NCBI GenBank assembly: GCA_934371915.1
Contig: CAKROE010000034.1
Span: 1-24,391, forward strand
Direction of reading: 5' to 3'
Source of the DNA: an uncultured Blautia sp.
GTDB lineage: Bacteria > Bacillota > Clostridia > Lachnospirales > Lachnospiraceae
Length of the DNA: 24,391 nt
Part shown: piece by piece, positions 15,616 through 22,085 of the stretch
How positions within the stretch are numbered: the stretch's first letter is position 1
How the letters are laid out: each line of letters opens with the position of its first letter
Position numbers and translations under genes: made by a program
The notes under the pieces: model-generated
What the model was told of the DNA's origin: nothing
What the model saw: the letters and a program-made list of their open reading frames with translations, nothing else
The model's database searches: none

Positions 15616-16221
15616 ATGGCAAAATCACACAATCAGAAAGCAAAAATCCTGATCCTTGAACATCTTCTGGCAGACACATCCCGGGACCGGATCGTGACAA
15701 TGCAGGAGATCCTTGACAAGCTTGCAGAATATGAAATTACGGCAGAACGAAAAAGTATTTACGATGATCTGGAAGCCTTGCGTGAGTTTGGGCTGGATAT
15801 AGAGTTCAAAAGAGGAAGACCGGGCGGATATTATCTGAAAAACGGAAATGTTCCATCGGTACAGGAAAAACTGACAGCAGATAAAGCGCAAAAAGCTGTC
15901 TCTGTAAAAGCTTCTGCCGGAGCAGAGACCGGTTTTATGAGCCTTTGCAAATCTGAGCTTCAGGAAGCAGACAAACCAATGAAATTAGTGTGCCGGAAAT
16001 CAAAAGAAAAAGAGATGCGGGCATTTTTTGGAACATTGGCAGAATACAAAATAAAAGAGGACGGTGAAATTCACGTTACTGTGCCACAGATCAGCGGCCC
16101 GCAGTTTTTCGGCTGGCTGACGGCAATGGGAAAAGATGTACATATCCTGAAACCCAAAAAGACGGCAGCAGCATATAGAGACTATCTCAAAACTCTTGCA
16201 AAAGAGTATAAAGGTGTATAA
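15616..16221 (+). CDS. HTH regulator with WYL-type C-terminal extension but no WYL core
   Basis: 201 residues. Residues about 5-75 form a winged helix-turn-helix of the HTH_11/DeoR type: IVTMQEILDKLAEYEITAER, KSIYDDLEALREFGLDI and the wing RGRPGGYYL. This is the DNA-binding part of WYL regulators. After a linker, the last about 70 residues (RAFFGTLAEYKIKEDGEIHV, GWLTAMGKDVHILKP, YRDYLKTLAKEY) look like the WCX domain that ends WYL proteins. The WYL core between them (about 80 residues) is missing; only about 45 residues separate the two. ATG 15616 has AAGGGGA upstream; an earlier in-frame start lies inside gatD. Likely a local transcription regulator; ligand unknown. Domain assignment of the C-terminus is by eye. 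Confidence 0.75.
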   Translation: MAKSHNQKAKILILEHLLADTSRDRIVTMQEILDKLAEYEITAERKSIYDDLEALREFGLDIEFKRGRPGGYYLKNGNVPSVQEKLTADKAQKAVSVKASAGAETGFMSLCKSELQEADKPMKLVCRKSKEKEMRAFFGTLAEYKIKEDGEIHVTVPQISGPQFFGWLTAMGKDVHILKPKKTAAAYRDYLKTLAKEYKGV

Positions 16222-16241
16222 AGGACAGAAAGGAAATCAGC

Positions 16242-17726
16242 ATGAAAAAAAGAGCAGTTTGTATCATACTCGGAGTATTGCTGACCGGAACCATATTCAC
16301 CGGTTGTGGCAAAAACAAGGCAACAGCGGCAGCCAGTGAAAGTGCGCAGACCGAGAAGGAAGGTGCTGGGGAAGATGTAGAGGCAGATTCTGAAACAGAT
16401 AAAAAATCCGATAAAGATTCTGCGGATAAAGATACTTCCTCCGATAAAAAGACATCTGCGACAGAGACACCCGCTGCAACGGAGACGGGAACTCCGGAGG
16501 AAGAAACGGACACATCAGACGCTGAAAAAATTGCAATTTTACTTCCAAATGAAGAGGAATGGACCAGAGATGCCAAAGAACTCGAGACGAAGTTTACAGA
16601 TGATGGCTATGCGCCGGTAATCATGTATGCACAGGATGACGCAGACGAGCAGGCATCTCAGGTCAGTGACATGACAGAGGAAGGCATATCTGCAATGGTG
16701 ATCGCGCCGGTAGATCCATATGGCTTAAGTGAGGAACTTAAAGCTGCAAAAGAGGCTGAGATCCCGGTGATAGCATATGATGATCTGATCATGAACACAG
16801 ATGCGTTAAAATATTATGTGACATTTGGAGGACGTCAGATCGGACAGCTTATCGGACAGGAAATTATTGACAAAGAAGAACTCGAGAAACTTCAGGAAGC
16901 GAAGGAATCAAAGACAATTGAGTTCTTTATGGGGTCTCTGGACGACACACAGGCATTATTTTTTTACAATGGCCTGATGGAAAAACTACAGCCGTATCTG
17001 AATGATGGCACACTTGTATGTAAATCCGGACAGATCACATTTGAGGAGACCGGTATCCTGCGGTGGAGCAGGGATGAAGCGCAGTCACGGGCTGAAGAAA
17101 CGTTAAACGGATTTTATTCAGATACAGAGGCACCGGATATTATCTGCACAGGATTTGACGGTGCGGCAGAAGGTGTATTGAAAGCTCTCCGGAATAACGG
17201 ACTGACACCGGGGGAAAAATGGCCGATGATCACCGGAGTCGGATGTGAGGCAGAGGCAGTAAGGGACATTGCAGAGAGTGAAATTGCATGCAGCGTCTTC
17301 ATGGATCGCAGAGTACTGGCAGATCAGGCAGAAGATATGATAAATGTATATCTTCATGGAGAAGACGATCCGGAAGTCAATGATTATGAACAGTATGACA
17401 ATGGCACAAAGATCATTGCCACCTATTTGTGTGAACCACAGCTCATCAATATAGATAATTATGAGATTCTGGTCGATAACGGATATTATACAGACGACGA
17501 GGTAAAACCGGAAGCTACACCGACACCGGAGCCGACTGTGACACCGGAGATTACTGAGAAACCGGATGTTACTGCGACGCCAGAGGTAACAGAAAGCCCG
17601 GAAGCGACCGTGACACCTGAGATTACCGAAGAATCTGAGGAGACTGCAACTCCAACACCGACAGAAAAGGTGACACCAACTCCAAAGGAACGTGTGACTT
17701 TAAAACGTTCCACAAAGAATAAATAA
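16242..17726 (+). CDS. ChvE-like sugar-binding lipoprotein with Thr/Pro tail
   Basis: 494-residue predicted surface lipoprotein. The signal ends at C22 (IFTGC, a slightly unusual lipobox with Phe at -3). An acidic Ser/Thr/Asp linker runs to about residue 88. The type-1 periplasmic-binding fold (about 90-415) follows the ChvE/multiple-sugar-binding pattern: EGISAMVIAPVDPYGL, AEIPVIAYDDLIMNTDA, YYVTFGGRQIGQLIGQEI, EFFMGSLDDTQALFF and ACSVFMDRRVLADQAEDMI. The last about 75 residues are degenerate repeats of the form TPEVTxxPE, likely a flexible or wall-embedded stalk; a C-terminal stalk is odd for a protein already anchored at its N-terminus. No ABC permease or ATPase gene is near, so it may act as a sensor or scavenger, or serve a transporter elsewhere. 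The gap to the regulator is 20 bases. Confidence 0.85.
   Translation: MKKRAVCIILGVLLTGTIFTGCGKNKATAAASESAQTEKEGAGEDVEADSETDKKSDKDSADKDTSSDKKTSATETPAATETGTPEEETDTSDAEKIAILLPNEEEWTRDAKELETKFTDDGYAPVIMYAQDDADEQASQVSDMTEEGISAMVIAPVDPYGLSEELKAAKEAEIPVIAYDDLIMNTDALKYYVTFGGRQIGQLIGQEIIDKEELEKLQEAKESKTIEFFMGSLDDTQALFFYNGLMEKLQPYLNDGTLVCKSGQITFEETGILRWSRDEAQSRAEETLNGFYSDTEAPDIICTGFDGAAEGVLKALRNNGLTPGEKWPMITGVGCEAEAVRDIAESEIACSVFMDRRVLADQAEDMINVYLHGEDDPEVNDYEQYDNGTKIIATYLCEPQLINIDNYEILVDNGYYTDDEVKPEATPTPEPTVTPEITEKPDVTATPEVTESPEATVTPEITEESEETATPTPTEKVTPTPKERVTLKRSTKNK
17510..17695 (+). repeat. Degenerate Thr/Pro/Glu/Val-coding repeat at the lipoprotein C-terminus
   Basis: The DNA repeats an ACACCGGAG/ACTGTGACACCG-like unit about eight times with drift, giving TPEPTVTPEITEKP-type peptides. 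It could vary in length between strains. Confidence 0.6.
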
Positions 17727-17753
17727 TCGAAATTACATAAAAAGACAAACAAA

Positions 17754-17794
17754 AAAGGAACCGCTGCTGATATTATATCAGTCAGGGTTCCTTT
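17754..17794. terminator. Shared hairpin terminator between the sugar lipoprotein gene and xpt
   Basis: 17754-17762 pairs with 17786-17794, 17764-17766 with 17783-17785, and 17767-17772 with 17776-17781: 18 base pairs with two single-base bulges and a 3-base loop. The A run 17751-17756 becomes a T run on the minus strand, so it is a good terminator for xpt and a weaker one for the plus-strand operon. The two transcripts converge here. Confidence 0.85.
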
Positions 17795-17807
17795 CGTGTA
17801 TTTCAGA

Positions 17808-18380
17808 TTAATCACGGAAAGTTAAGGAGTCATCTGTCATGGAATCTACAATTGCGAGGGATTCCAGACGGACACCCATATCACGGATCTTCTGGCCACC
17901 GTTCTGGAAGCCTTTTTCAATGACGATACCGGCACCTTCAAGAGTTGCTCCGGATTCTTTTACAATATCGATGAGTCCGAGTAATGCACATCCGTTTGCA
18001 AGGAAGTCATCGATCAAAAGTACATGGTCTTCCGGTCCGAGGAATTTCTTGGACAGGATAACGTCATAAACTTTTTTATGTGTGAAGGATTCTACTTTAG
18101 AACAGTACATTTCACCATCAAGATTCAGGCTCTGTGCTTTTTTTGCAAAAATGACAGGTACATCAAAATACTGTGCGGCAATACAGGCAATACCGATGCC
18201 GGATGCCTCAATAGTGAGGATTTTAGTAATCGGACAATCTGCGAAACGTCTTTTAAACTCTTTGCCGATCTCGTTGATGAGAGTAATATCCATCTGATGA
18301 TTCAAAAAACTGTCTACCTTCAAAATATTTCCCGGTTTAACGATTCCATCTTTCAGTATACGGTCCTTTAAAAGCTGCAT
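17808..18380 (-). CDS. xpt: Xanthine phosphoribosyltransferase
   Basis: 190-residue purine salvage enzyme making XMP from xanthine and PRPP (B. subtilis Xpt 194). Conserved parts are [12 protein letters not shown], the substrate loop [26 protein letters not shown], and the PRPP-binding [16 protein letters not shown], ending [10 protein letters not shown] and ESLAIVDSM. The start at 18380 is set by AAAGGAGAG seven bases upstream; longer in-frame starts lie in the promoter. xpt in many Firmicutes carries a guanine riboswitch; here only about 45 bases separate the predicted transcription start from the ATG, so there is no room for one. The promoter instead carries a palindrome at 18437-18448. 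It stands alone, convergent with the plus-strand operon. Confidence 0.95.
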   Translation of the reverse strand: MQLLKDRILKDGIVKPGNILKVDSFLNHQMDITLINEIGKEFKRRFADCPITKILTIEASGIGIACIAAQYFDVPVIFAKKAQSLNLDGEMYCSKVESFTHKKVYDVILSKKFLGPEDHVLLIDDFLANGCALLGLIDIVKESGATLEGAGIVIEKGFQNGGQKIRDMGVRLESLAIVDSMTDDSLTFRD

Positions 18381-18425
18381 GATTTCTCTCCTTTGATCTC
18401 TAAGTGTTTTCATAAAATTATAATA

Positions 18426-18454
18426 ATGATACTCTATTCTTCGAAGAAGTTCAA
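18426..18454 (-). promoter_or_regulatory. xpt promoter with a palindromic operator candidate
   Basis: On the minus strand: -35 TTGAAC (18454-18449), 17-base spacer, -10 TATCAT (18431-18426). The spacer contains the perfect 12-base palindrome TTCTTCGAAGAA (18437-18448), directly beside the -35. A bound dimer there would block polymerase, so this is a candidate operator. Which repressor is unknown. Confidence 0.65.
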
Positions 18455-18503
18455 TTCTTTTCGACAAAATTTTTTAGGAAACAATTTCTGAAGGGAACCT
18501 GCG

Positions 18504-18532
18504 TTGCAAAAGTCAGGGAGGTCTGCTACAAT
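18504..18532 (+). promoter_or_regulatory. Promoter of the yedF cluster
   Basis: -35 TTGCAA (18504-18509), 17-base spacer, -10 TACAAT (18527-18532), with an extended TG at 18524-18525. The yedF start is 43 bases further on, with AGGAGGTAG in between. Confidence 0.78.
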
Positions 18533-18574
18533 GAGGTTAATTTCAGAAAACAGCAGACATCAGGAGGTAGTAAA

Positions 18575-19195
18575 ATGGCTGAACAGAAATATACGGTAAA
18601 TGCAATGGGTGAGCAGTGCCCGATTCCGGTTGTAAAGACAAAGAAGGTTCTGGACAGTGTACAGGGGGATGCGGAGATCACAGTTCTTGTAGATAATGAA
18701 ACTGCTGTACAGAATCTGATAAGAATGGGCAGGACTGCCGGGGCAGAAGTGCTTGCTGAGAAAAAAAGTGACAAAGAATTTCATGTGATGCTCCGTGTGA
18801 AAGACAGACAGCCATCTGCCGGTATACAGGAGGAAGTAAACTGCATTCCGGATGTAAAGGGTGACTTTGTGATCGCTGTGGATACCGCGACTATGGGAAG
18901 AGGAAATGATGAGCTCGGGAAGGTCCTGATGAAAGGATTTCTTTTTGCAGTGACACAGCTTGATGAGCTTCCGAAGACCATGCTGTTTTATAATGGCGGT
19001 GCGACGCTTACGACAGAAGACTCCGATTCGCTCGATGATTTAAAGAGTCTGGAGGCACAGGGTGTGACGATCAAGACCTGCGGTACCTGTCTGAATTATT
19101 ACGGACTGACTGAAAAACTCAAAGTAGGCGAAGTGACCAATATGTATGACATTGTAGAGACGATGGCGAAAGCATCCAAAGTTGTGAAACCATGA
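18575..19195 (+). CDS. yedF: YedF-like sulfurtransferase, selenium metabolism type
   Basis: 206 residues in two domains. The N-terminal TusA/SirA-like domain (1-75) has the persulfide-carrying C15 in GEQCPIP. The C-terminal domain (about 95-200) resembles DsrE-like sulfur-relay proteins, with LFYNGGATL and a second cysteine motif C169-x2-C172 (KTCGTCLNYYGL). This two-domain form matches the YedF family found beside selenium genes (SelD, selenium-dependent molybdenum hydroxylases) in anaerobes. The reaction is not established; it may carry persulfide or selenopersulfide. AGGAGGTAGTAAA gives a strong start. It overlaps the next gene by four bases (ATGA). No selA, selB or selD is in the window, so the selenium role is by family association only. 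Confidence 0.9.
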   Translation: MAEQKYTVNAMGEQCPIPVVKTKKVLDSVQGDAEITVLVDNETAVQNLIRMGRTAGAEVLAEKKSDKEFHVMLRVKDRQPSAGIQEEVNCIPDVKGDFVIAVDTATMGRGNDELGKVLMKGFLFAVTQLDELPKTMLFYNGGATLTTEDSDSLDDLKSLEAQGVTIKTCGTCLNYYGLTEKLKVGEVTNMYDIVETMAKASKVVKP

Positions 19196-19428
19196 TAAAA
19201 AAAGTACCCAGATATCTTCTGACTTTTTTTAACACGAGCGGTGCGATTGCAGTGGAGCGTTTCTGTAAAGAACGTGAGATTCCCGGAAGACTGATTCCGG
19301 TACCACGTGAGATTTCAGCAAGCTGTGGCCTTTCCTGGGCGGTTTTGCGGGAAGAAAAGGACTGCCTTGCATTGGTGGAACGTGAATTTGCAGAAGAAAT
19401 CGAAGGAAAGTGGATGCTGGATGTCTGA
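19192..19428 (+). CDS. DUF3343 protein (putative Se/S carrier)
   Basis: 78 residues; compact alpha/beta protein of the DUF3343 family, regularly found next to YedF and cysteine-desulfurase genes. Visible are the opening YLLTFFNTSGAIAVERFCKE, the loop IPGRLIPVPREISASCGLS (conserved PVPREISASCGL with a cysteine after Ser-Ala-Ser), and an acidic end. The conserved Cys may carry sulfur or selenium. The ATGA overlap with yedF means translation is coupled and the two act in equal amounts. Confidence 0.85.
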   Translation: MIKKVPRYLLTFFNTSGAIAVERFCKEREIPGRLIPVPREISASCGLSWAVLREEKDCLALVEREFAEEIEGKWMLDV

Positions 19429-19450
19429 AATCCGGAAAGAGTGGAAAACT

Positions 19451-19678
19451 ATGAAAGAATACGAAGTGATCTGGGAGATTTTTAATAAGTGTCCCAGAAA
19501 CCAGATGCGAGATGTGTTTGTCGAAGAGGTAGAGATTGCAGACCCGGAAGAGTATGTCAGACACAAATTTCAGGGAAAAGATGTGAGTTATGACAAGACT
19601 GTTCTGCCGGACGGCACGATTGTATTTGATATTGTGACTTCTCAGATAAAACAACGATGCTCCTTTACAGAGATTTAG
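19451..19678 (+). CDS. Small conserved-looking protein of unknown function
   Basis: 75 residues, no family recognised. It begins MKEYEVIWEIFNKCPRNQMR and ends SQIKQRCSFTEI, with two cysteines (C14, C70) near the two ends, many acidic residues, no signal or membrane segment. It lies 22 bases after DUF3343 in the same direction and probably in the same transcript. An alternative ATG at 19421, overlapping the DUF3343 stop, would add 10 residues (MSEIRKEWKT) and has AAGGAAAG upstream; I prefer 19451 because the sequence looks structured only from there, but the choice is open. Position suggests a role in the same sulfur/selenium pathway. Confidence 0.7.
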   Translation: MKEYEVIWEIFNKCPRNQMRDVFVEEVEIADPEEYVRHKFQGKDVSYDKTVLPDGTIVFDIVTSQIKQRCSFTEI

Positions 19679-19693
19679 TATTTATGGTATAAT
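19664..19693 (+). promoter_or_regulatory. Promoter of the metal sensor-mrp pair
   Basis: -35 TTTACA (19664-19669, inside the end of the preceding gene), 18-base spacer, consensus -10 TATAAT (19688-19693) with an extended TG at 19685-19686. A perfect inverted repeat, GCCTGA (19721-19726) / TCAGGC (19730-19735), lies in the leader just before the Shine-Dalgarno and could be an operator or a small hairpin. Confidence 0.7.
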
Positions 19694-19748
19694 AAGATTT
19701 ACGCAATAAAATACCGGAATGCCTGAAATTCAGGCAAAAGGAGAAAAC

Positions 19749-20096
19749 ATGAGTGAGACAAAAGAAACCCATGTACATGTTCGTGAGGACGGGACAGTGA
19801 TCGAGCATTCTCACGGTCCACATGGTCATCATCACAGCCATGAACAGACAAAAGCAGTCCTGAACAGATTATCCAGAGCAATCGGACATCTGGAGTCCAT
19901 CAAGCGGATGGTAGAGGACGGCAGGGACTGTTCGGAAGTGCTGATCCAGCTTTCCGCTGTAAAGTCAGCAATCAACAATACCGGCAAAATCATCCTTCAG
20001 GATCATATCGAGCATTGTATTGTGGATGCAGTGGAGCATGGTGACAGAGATGCAATCAAAGAACTGGAACGGGCAATCGACAGATTTATGAAATAA
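19749..20096 (+). CDS. CsoR/RcnR-family metal-sensing repressor with His-rich N-terminus
   Basis: 115 residues. The four-helix core (about 34-115) carries the metal ligand pattern of copper-sensing CsoR: C61 (GRDCSEVLIQ), H86 and C90 (QDHIEHC), with H86 and C90 four apart. The N-terminal 31 residues hold nine histidines (HVHVREDGTVIEH, SHGPHGHHHSH), unlike CsoR and more like nickel/cobalt or zinc buffers. The metal cannot be decided: Cu(I) by the core, Ni/Co/Zn by the extension. ATG 19749 follows AAAAGGAGAAAAC; the earlier in-frame ATG 19719 lies before it. It likely represses its own promoter at 19664-19693. mrp follows after 15 bases, linking metal sensing to Fe-S assembly. Confidence 0.88.
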   Translation: MSETKETHVHVREDGTVIEHSHGPHGHHHSHEQTKAVLNRLSRAIGHLESIKRMVEDGRDCSEVLIQLSAVKSAINNTGKIILQDHIEHCIVDAVEHGDRDAIKELERAIDRFMK

Positions 20097-20111
20097 AGGA
20101 GTAACAATAAA

Positions 20112-20948
20112 ATGGCAAAAGAATGCAGTAACAGCTCATGCAGCAAAGCAAGCTGCGAAGGATGTGCAAGCAAAGGCAAGAGCGAGCCACAGAATTTTCT
20201 TGCACCGGCAAATATTTTTTCTGATGTAAAACACGTGATCGGTGTTGTCAGCGGTAAGGGGGGCGTAGGTAAATCTTTCGTAACAGGTTCCCTTGCAAAT
20301 GCAATGGCAGCAAAGGGCTATAAAGTAGGTATTCTGGATGCAGATATCACCGGACCGTCTATTCCAAAGATGTATGGTCTTACAGGCGCTGCACAGGCAG
20401 ACGACAACGGCATCTATCCGATGGAGACGGCAAATGGCATTAAGGTCATGTCCATCAACCTGCTTCTTCCTACAGAAGACACTCCGGTTATCTGGAGAGG
20501 ACCGGTTCTTGCAAATATGGTCAAACAGTTCTGGACTGATGTTGTCTGGGACAAGATCGACTATCTCTTTGTAGATATGCCTCCGGGAACAGGTGATGTG
20601 CCGCTTACAGTATTCCAGTCACTTCCGATCGACGGAATCGTGATCGTAAGTTCCCCACAGGATCTTGTAAAGATGATCGTAAAGAAAGCATACAACATGG
20701 CTGAAATGATGAAGATCCCGGTTCTCGGAATTGTTGAGAACTACAGCTATGTAAAATGTCCGGACTGCGGTAAATCGATCAAGATCTTTGGTGAAAGTCA
20801 CATCGATGAGATTGCAGCAGAGCTGAAGGTACCGGTTGTAGGCAAGATGCCGATCGATATGGATTATGCTTCCAAGGCTGACAGAGGAGTATTTGATCAG
20901 ATCAACAACGAATATATCGCGAAGGCAGTCGAAGTAATGCCAGAGTAA
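20112..20948 (+). CDS. Mrp/Nbp35-family Fe-S cluster carrier ATPase
   Basis: 278-residue cytoplasmic P-loop ATPase that carries and delivers [4Fe-4S] clusters. It has the deviant Walker A GKGGVGKS at residues 48-55, LDADITGPSIPKM, Walker B-like FVDMPPGTGD, and the bridging C216-x2-C219 pair (VKCPDCGKS) that holds the cluster in a dimer. The N-terminus is cysteine-rich (C5, C10, C15, C18), recalling the N-terminal cluster of eukaryotic Nbp35, and lacks the DUF59 domain of E. coli Mrp. Start is set by AAAGGAGT. With the metal sensor upstream it forms a two-gene unit. A hairpin follows the stop. Confidence 0.94.
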   Translation: MAKECSNSSCSKASCEGCASKGKSEPQNFLAPANIFSDVKHVIGVVSGKGGVGKSFVTGSLANAMAAKGYKVGILDADITGPSIPKMYGLTGAAQADDNGIYPMETANGIKVMSINLLLPTEDTPVIWRGPVLANMVKQFWTDVVWDKIDYLFVDMPPGTGDVPLTVFQSLPIDGIVIVSSPQDLVKMIVKKAYNMAEMMKIPVLGIVENYSYVKCPDCGKSIKIFGESHIDEIAAELKVPVVGKMPIDMDYASKADRGVFDQINNEYIAKAVEVMPE

Positions 20949-20954
20949 ATAAAT

Positions 20955-21014
20955 GCCCGACAGAGGCGGAGAAAATCTGAATTTCAGATAAACTCCGTCG
21001 GCTGCCGGGCCTTT
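20955..21014. terminator. Convergent terminator between mrp and the LysR gene
   Basis: Nested stems: 20955-20959 with 21006-21010; GGCGGAG at about 20965-20971 with CTCCGTC about 20993-20999; and ATCTGA/TCAGAT at about 20976-20990 at the tip. T run 21012-21015 on the plus strand; A/T-rich on the other side. It can serve both converging genes. Confidence 0.75.
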
Positions 21015-21050
21015 TACATTATAAAAAATTATTCTGCAATCATCCGGAAG

Positions 21051-21920
21051 TTACAATATTTCAAGAAATCTTTCCGCTGCCTGTGAAAGCGGCTGACCGT
21101 CATGGTAGACAAGTACAAGCTGTCTGGGGGAAAGGCCGCTGATAAGTGAGATCGGTTTCAGGGAATCATCGGGCGAGAGCATATAATCCGGAATAAAGGC
21201 AATGCCGAGCCCGATGCGGGCAAGATCCATCAGAAGGTCGTTGCTGTTGAGTTCGACTTCCGGCAGCAGGTTTAACCCCTGAGAGGCAAATGCCTGATGA
21301 AGGTATTCGCTGGTCGTACTCTTGCCGGACAGCATCAGGATCGGATACTCAAGCAGAGTATTCAGCTCACGGGGCATGTCATTTAAAGGAAAATACTCAG
21401 GATTTCCTATAAAAATGTCCTGAAATTCTTTTAAGACACGGATCTGCATATGATTGCCGAGACGTGAATTCGGAAAATTGCAGACGATCAGGTCGACCTG
21501 GCCTTTTTCCAGAAGTTCCACACAGCCGACGGAAGTGCTGTTGGTGACTTTGATGCGAACATCAGGGAACGCCTGATGAAAATGCTGCAGGTAACTGATC
21601 AGATAATAACGGCAGATCGTGTCACTGGCACCGATACGGAGTTGTCCCTTCAGCATATTGTCTCCGGAAAGCAGAGATTCTCCCTCGACGAGCATCTGCA
21701 AAGCCGGTTTGACATGCTGCAGAAGAAGTTCTCCTTCCGGTGTGAGGAGGACTTTTTTTGTGCTTCGGATAAAAAGTGTGTGATTCAACTTTTTTTCCAG
21801 CGTTTTGATCGACTGGCTTACGGCTGACTGAGAAATAAAAAGCTGACGGGATGCCTCCGAAAAACTTAAAGAAGTGGCAACATAGTAAAAAACTTTGTAA
21901 AGCTCAAGATTGATATCCAT
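21051..21920 (-). CDS. LysR-family transcriptional regulator
   Basis: 289 residues. The N-terminal winged HTH (about 1-60) is textbook: MDINLELYKVFYYVATSLSF, SEASRQLFISQSAVSQSIKT, LEKKLNHTLFIRSTKKVLLT. The substrate-binding domain (about 88-289) shows LRIGASDTICRYYLISYLQ, GCVELLEKGQVDLIVCNFP and GLGIAFIPDYML, so it is full length. The ligand is unknown. The start at 21920 is preceded by GGAGGTTCC on the minus strand. It is divergent from purL, and a LysR-type box lies in the shared region, so it probably regulates itself and perhaps purL. Regulation of purL by a LysR protein would be unusual, as purine genes in Firmicutes are usually under PurR or a riboswitch. Confidence 0.93.
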   Translation of the reverse strand: MDINLELYKVFYYVATSLSFSEASRQLFISQSAVSQSIKTLEKKLNHTLFIRSTKKVLLTPEGELLLQHVKPALQMLVEGESLLSGDNMLKGQLRIGASDTICRYYLISYLQHFHQAFPDVRIKVTNSTSVGCVELLEKGQVDLIVCNFPNSRLGNHMQIRVLKEFQDIFIGNPEYFPLNDMPRELNTLLEYPILMLSGKSTTSEYLHQAFASQGLNLLPEVELNSNDLLMDLARIGLGIAFIPDYMLSPDDSLKPISLISGLSPRQLVLVYHDGQPLSQAAERFLEIL

Positions 21921-21967
21921 AGGAACCTCCTGACTAATAAGTTTAAATAATAAAAAATATAAGATAT

Positions 21968-21982
21968 ATTAATTTTACTAAT
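21968..21982. promoter_or_regulatory. LysR-type box (ATTA-N7-TAAT)
   Basis: ATTA at 21968-21971 and TAAT at 21979-21982 form a 15-base dyad of the T-N11-A type used by LysR regulators. It overlaps the purL -35 and lies just downstream of the predicted lysR -10. Confidence 0.5.
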
Positions 21983-22002
21983 GATATTTGTTATGATACT
22001 AT
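21974..22002 (+). promoter_or_regulatory. purL promoter
   Basis: -35 TTTACT (21974-21979), 17-base spacer, -10 TACTAT (21997-22002) with TG at 21994-21995. The leader to the ATG at 22086 is about 75 bases with no obvious riboswitch fold. Confidence 0.6.
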
Positions 22003-22021
22003 ATATTCTGAAGCAGCACAA
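21993..22021 (-). promoter_or_regulatory. lysR promoter, overlapping the purL promoter
   Basis: On the minus strand: -35 TTGTGC (22021-22016), 17-base spacer, -10 TATCAT (21998-21993). Its -10 shares two bases with the purL -10, so the two polymerases would compete. Confidence 0.5.
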
Positions 22022-22085
22022 GTATGTCTGCATCACTAATATACAACTATAAGACAAACACATATCTGAAAGGAGTTTCTTACTT

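Noticed and set aside
17510..17695. CRISPR-like or tandem DNA repeats
   Set aside because: The units are in frame, degenerate and code for a Thr/Pro/Glu stalk of the lipoprotein; there are no spacers.
18381..18480. Guanine/xanthine riboswitch upstream of xpt
   Set aside because: The expected three-way junction core was not found, and the promoter leaves only about 45 bases of leader.
18521..18558. Inverted repeat GTCTGCT / AGCAGAC around the yedF promoter
   Set aside because: The left arm overlaps the -10, so it cannot form in the transcript; spacing (24 bases) is wide for a typical operator. Kept only as a note.
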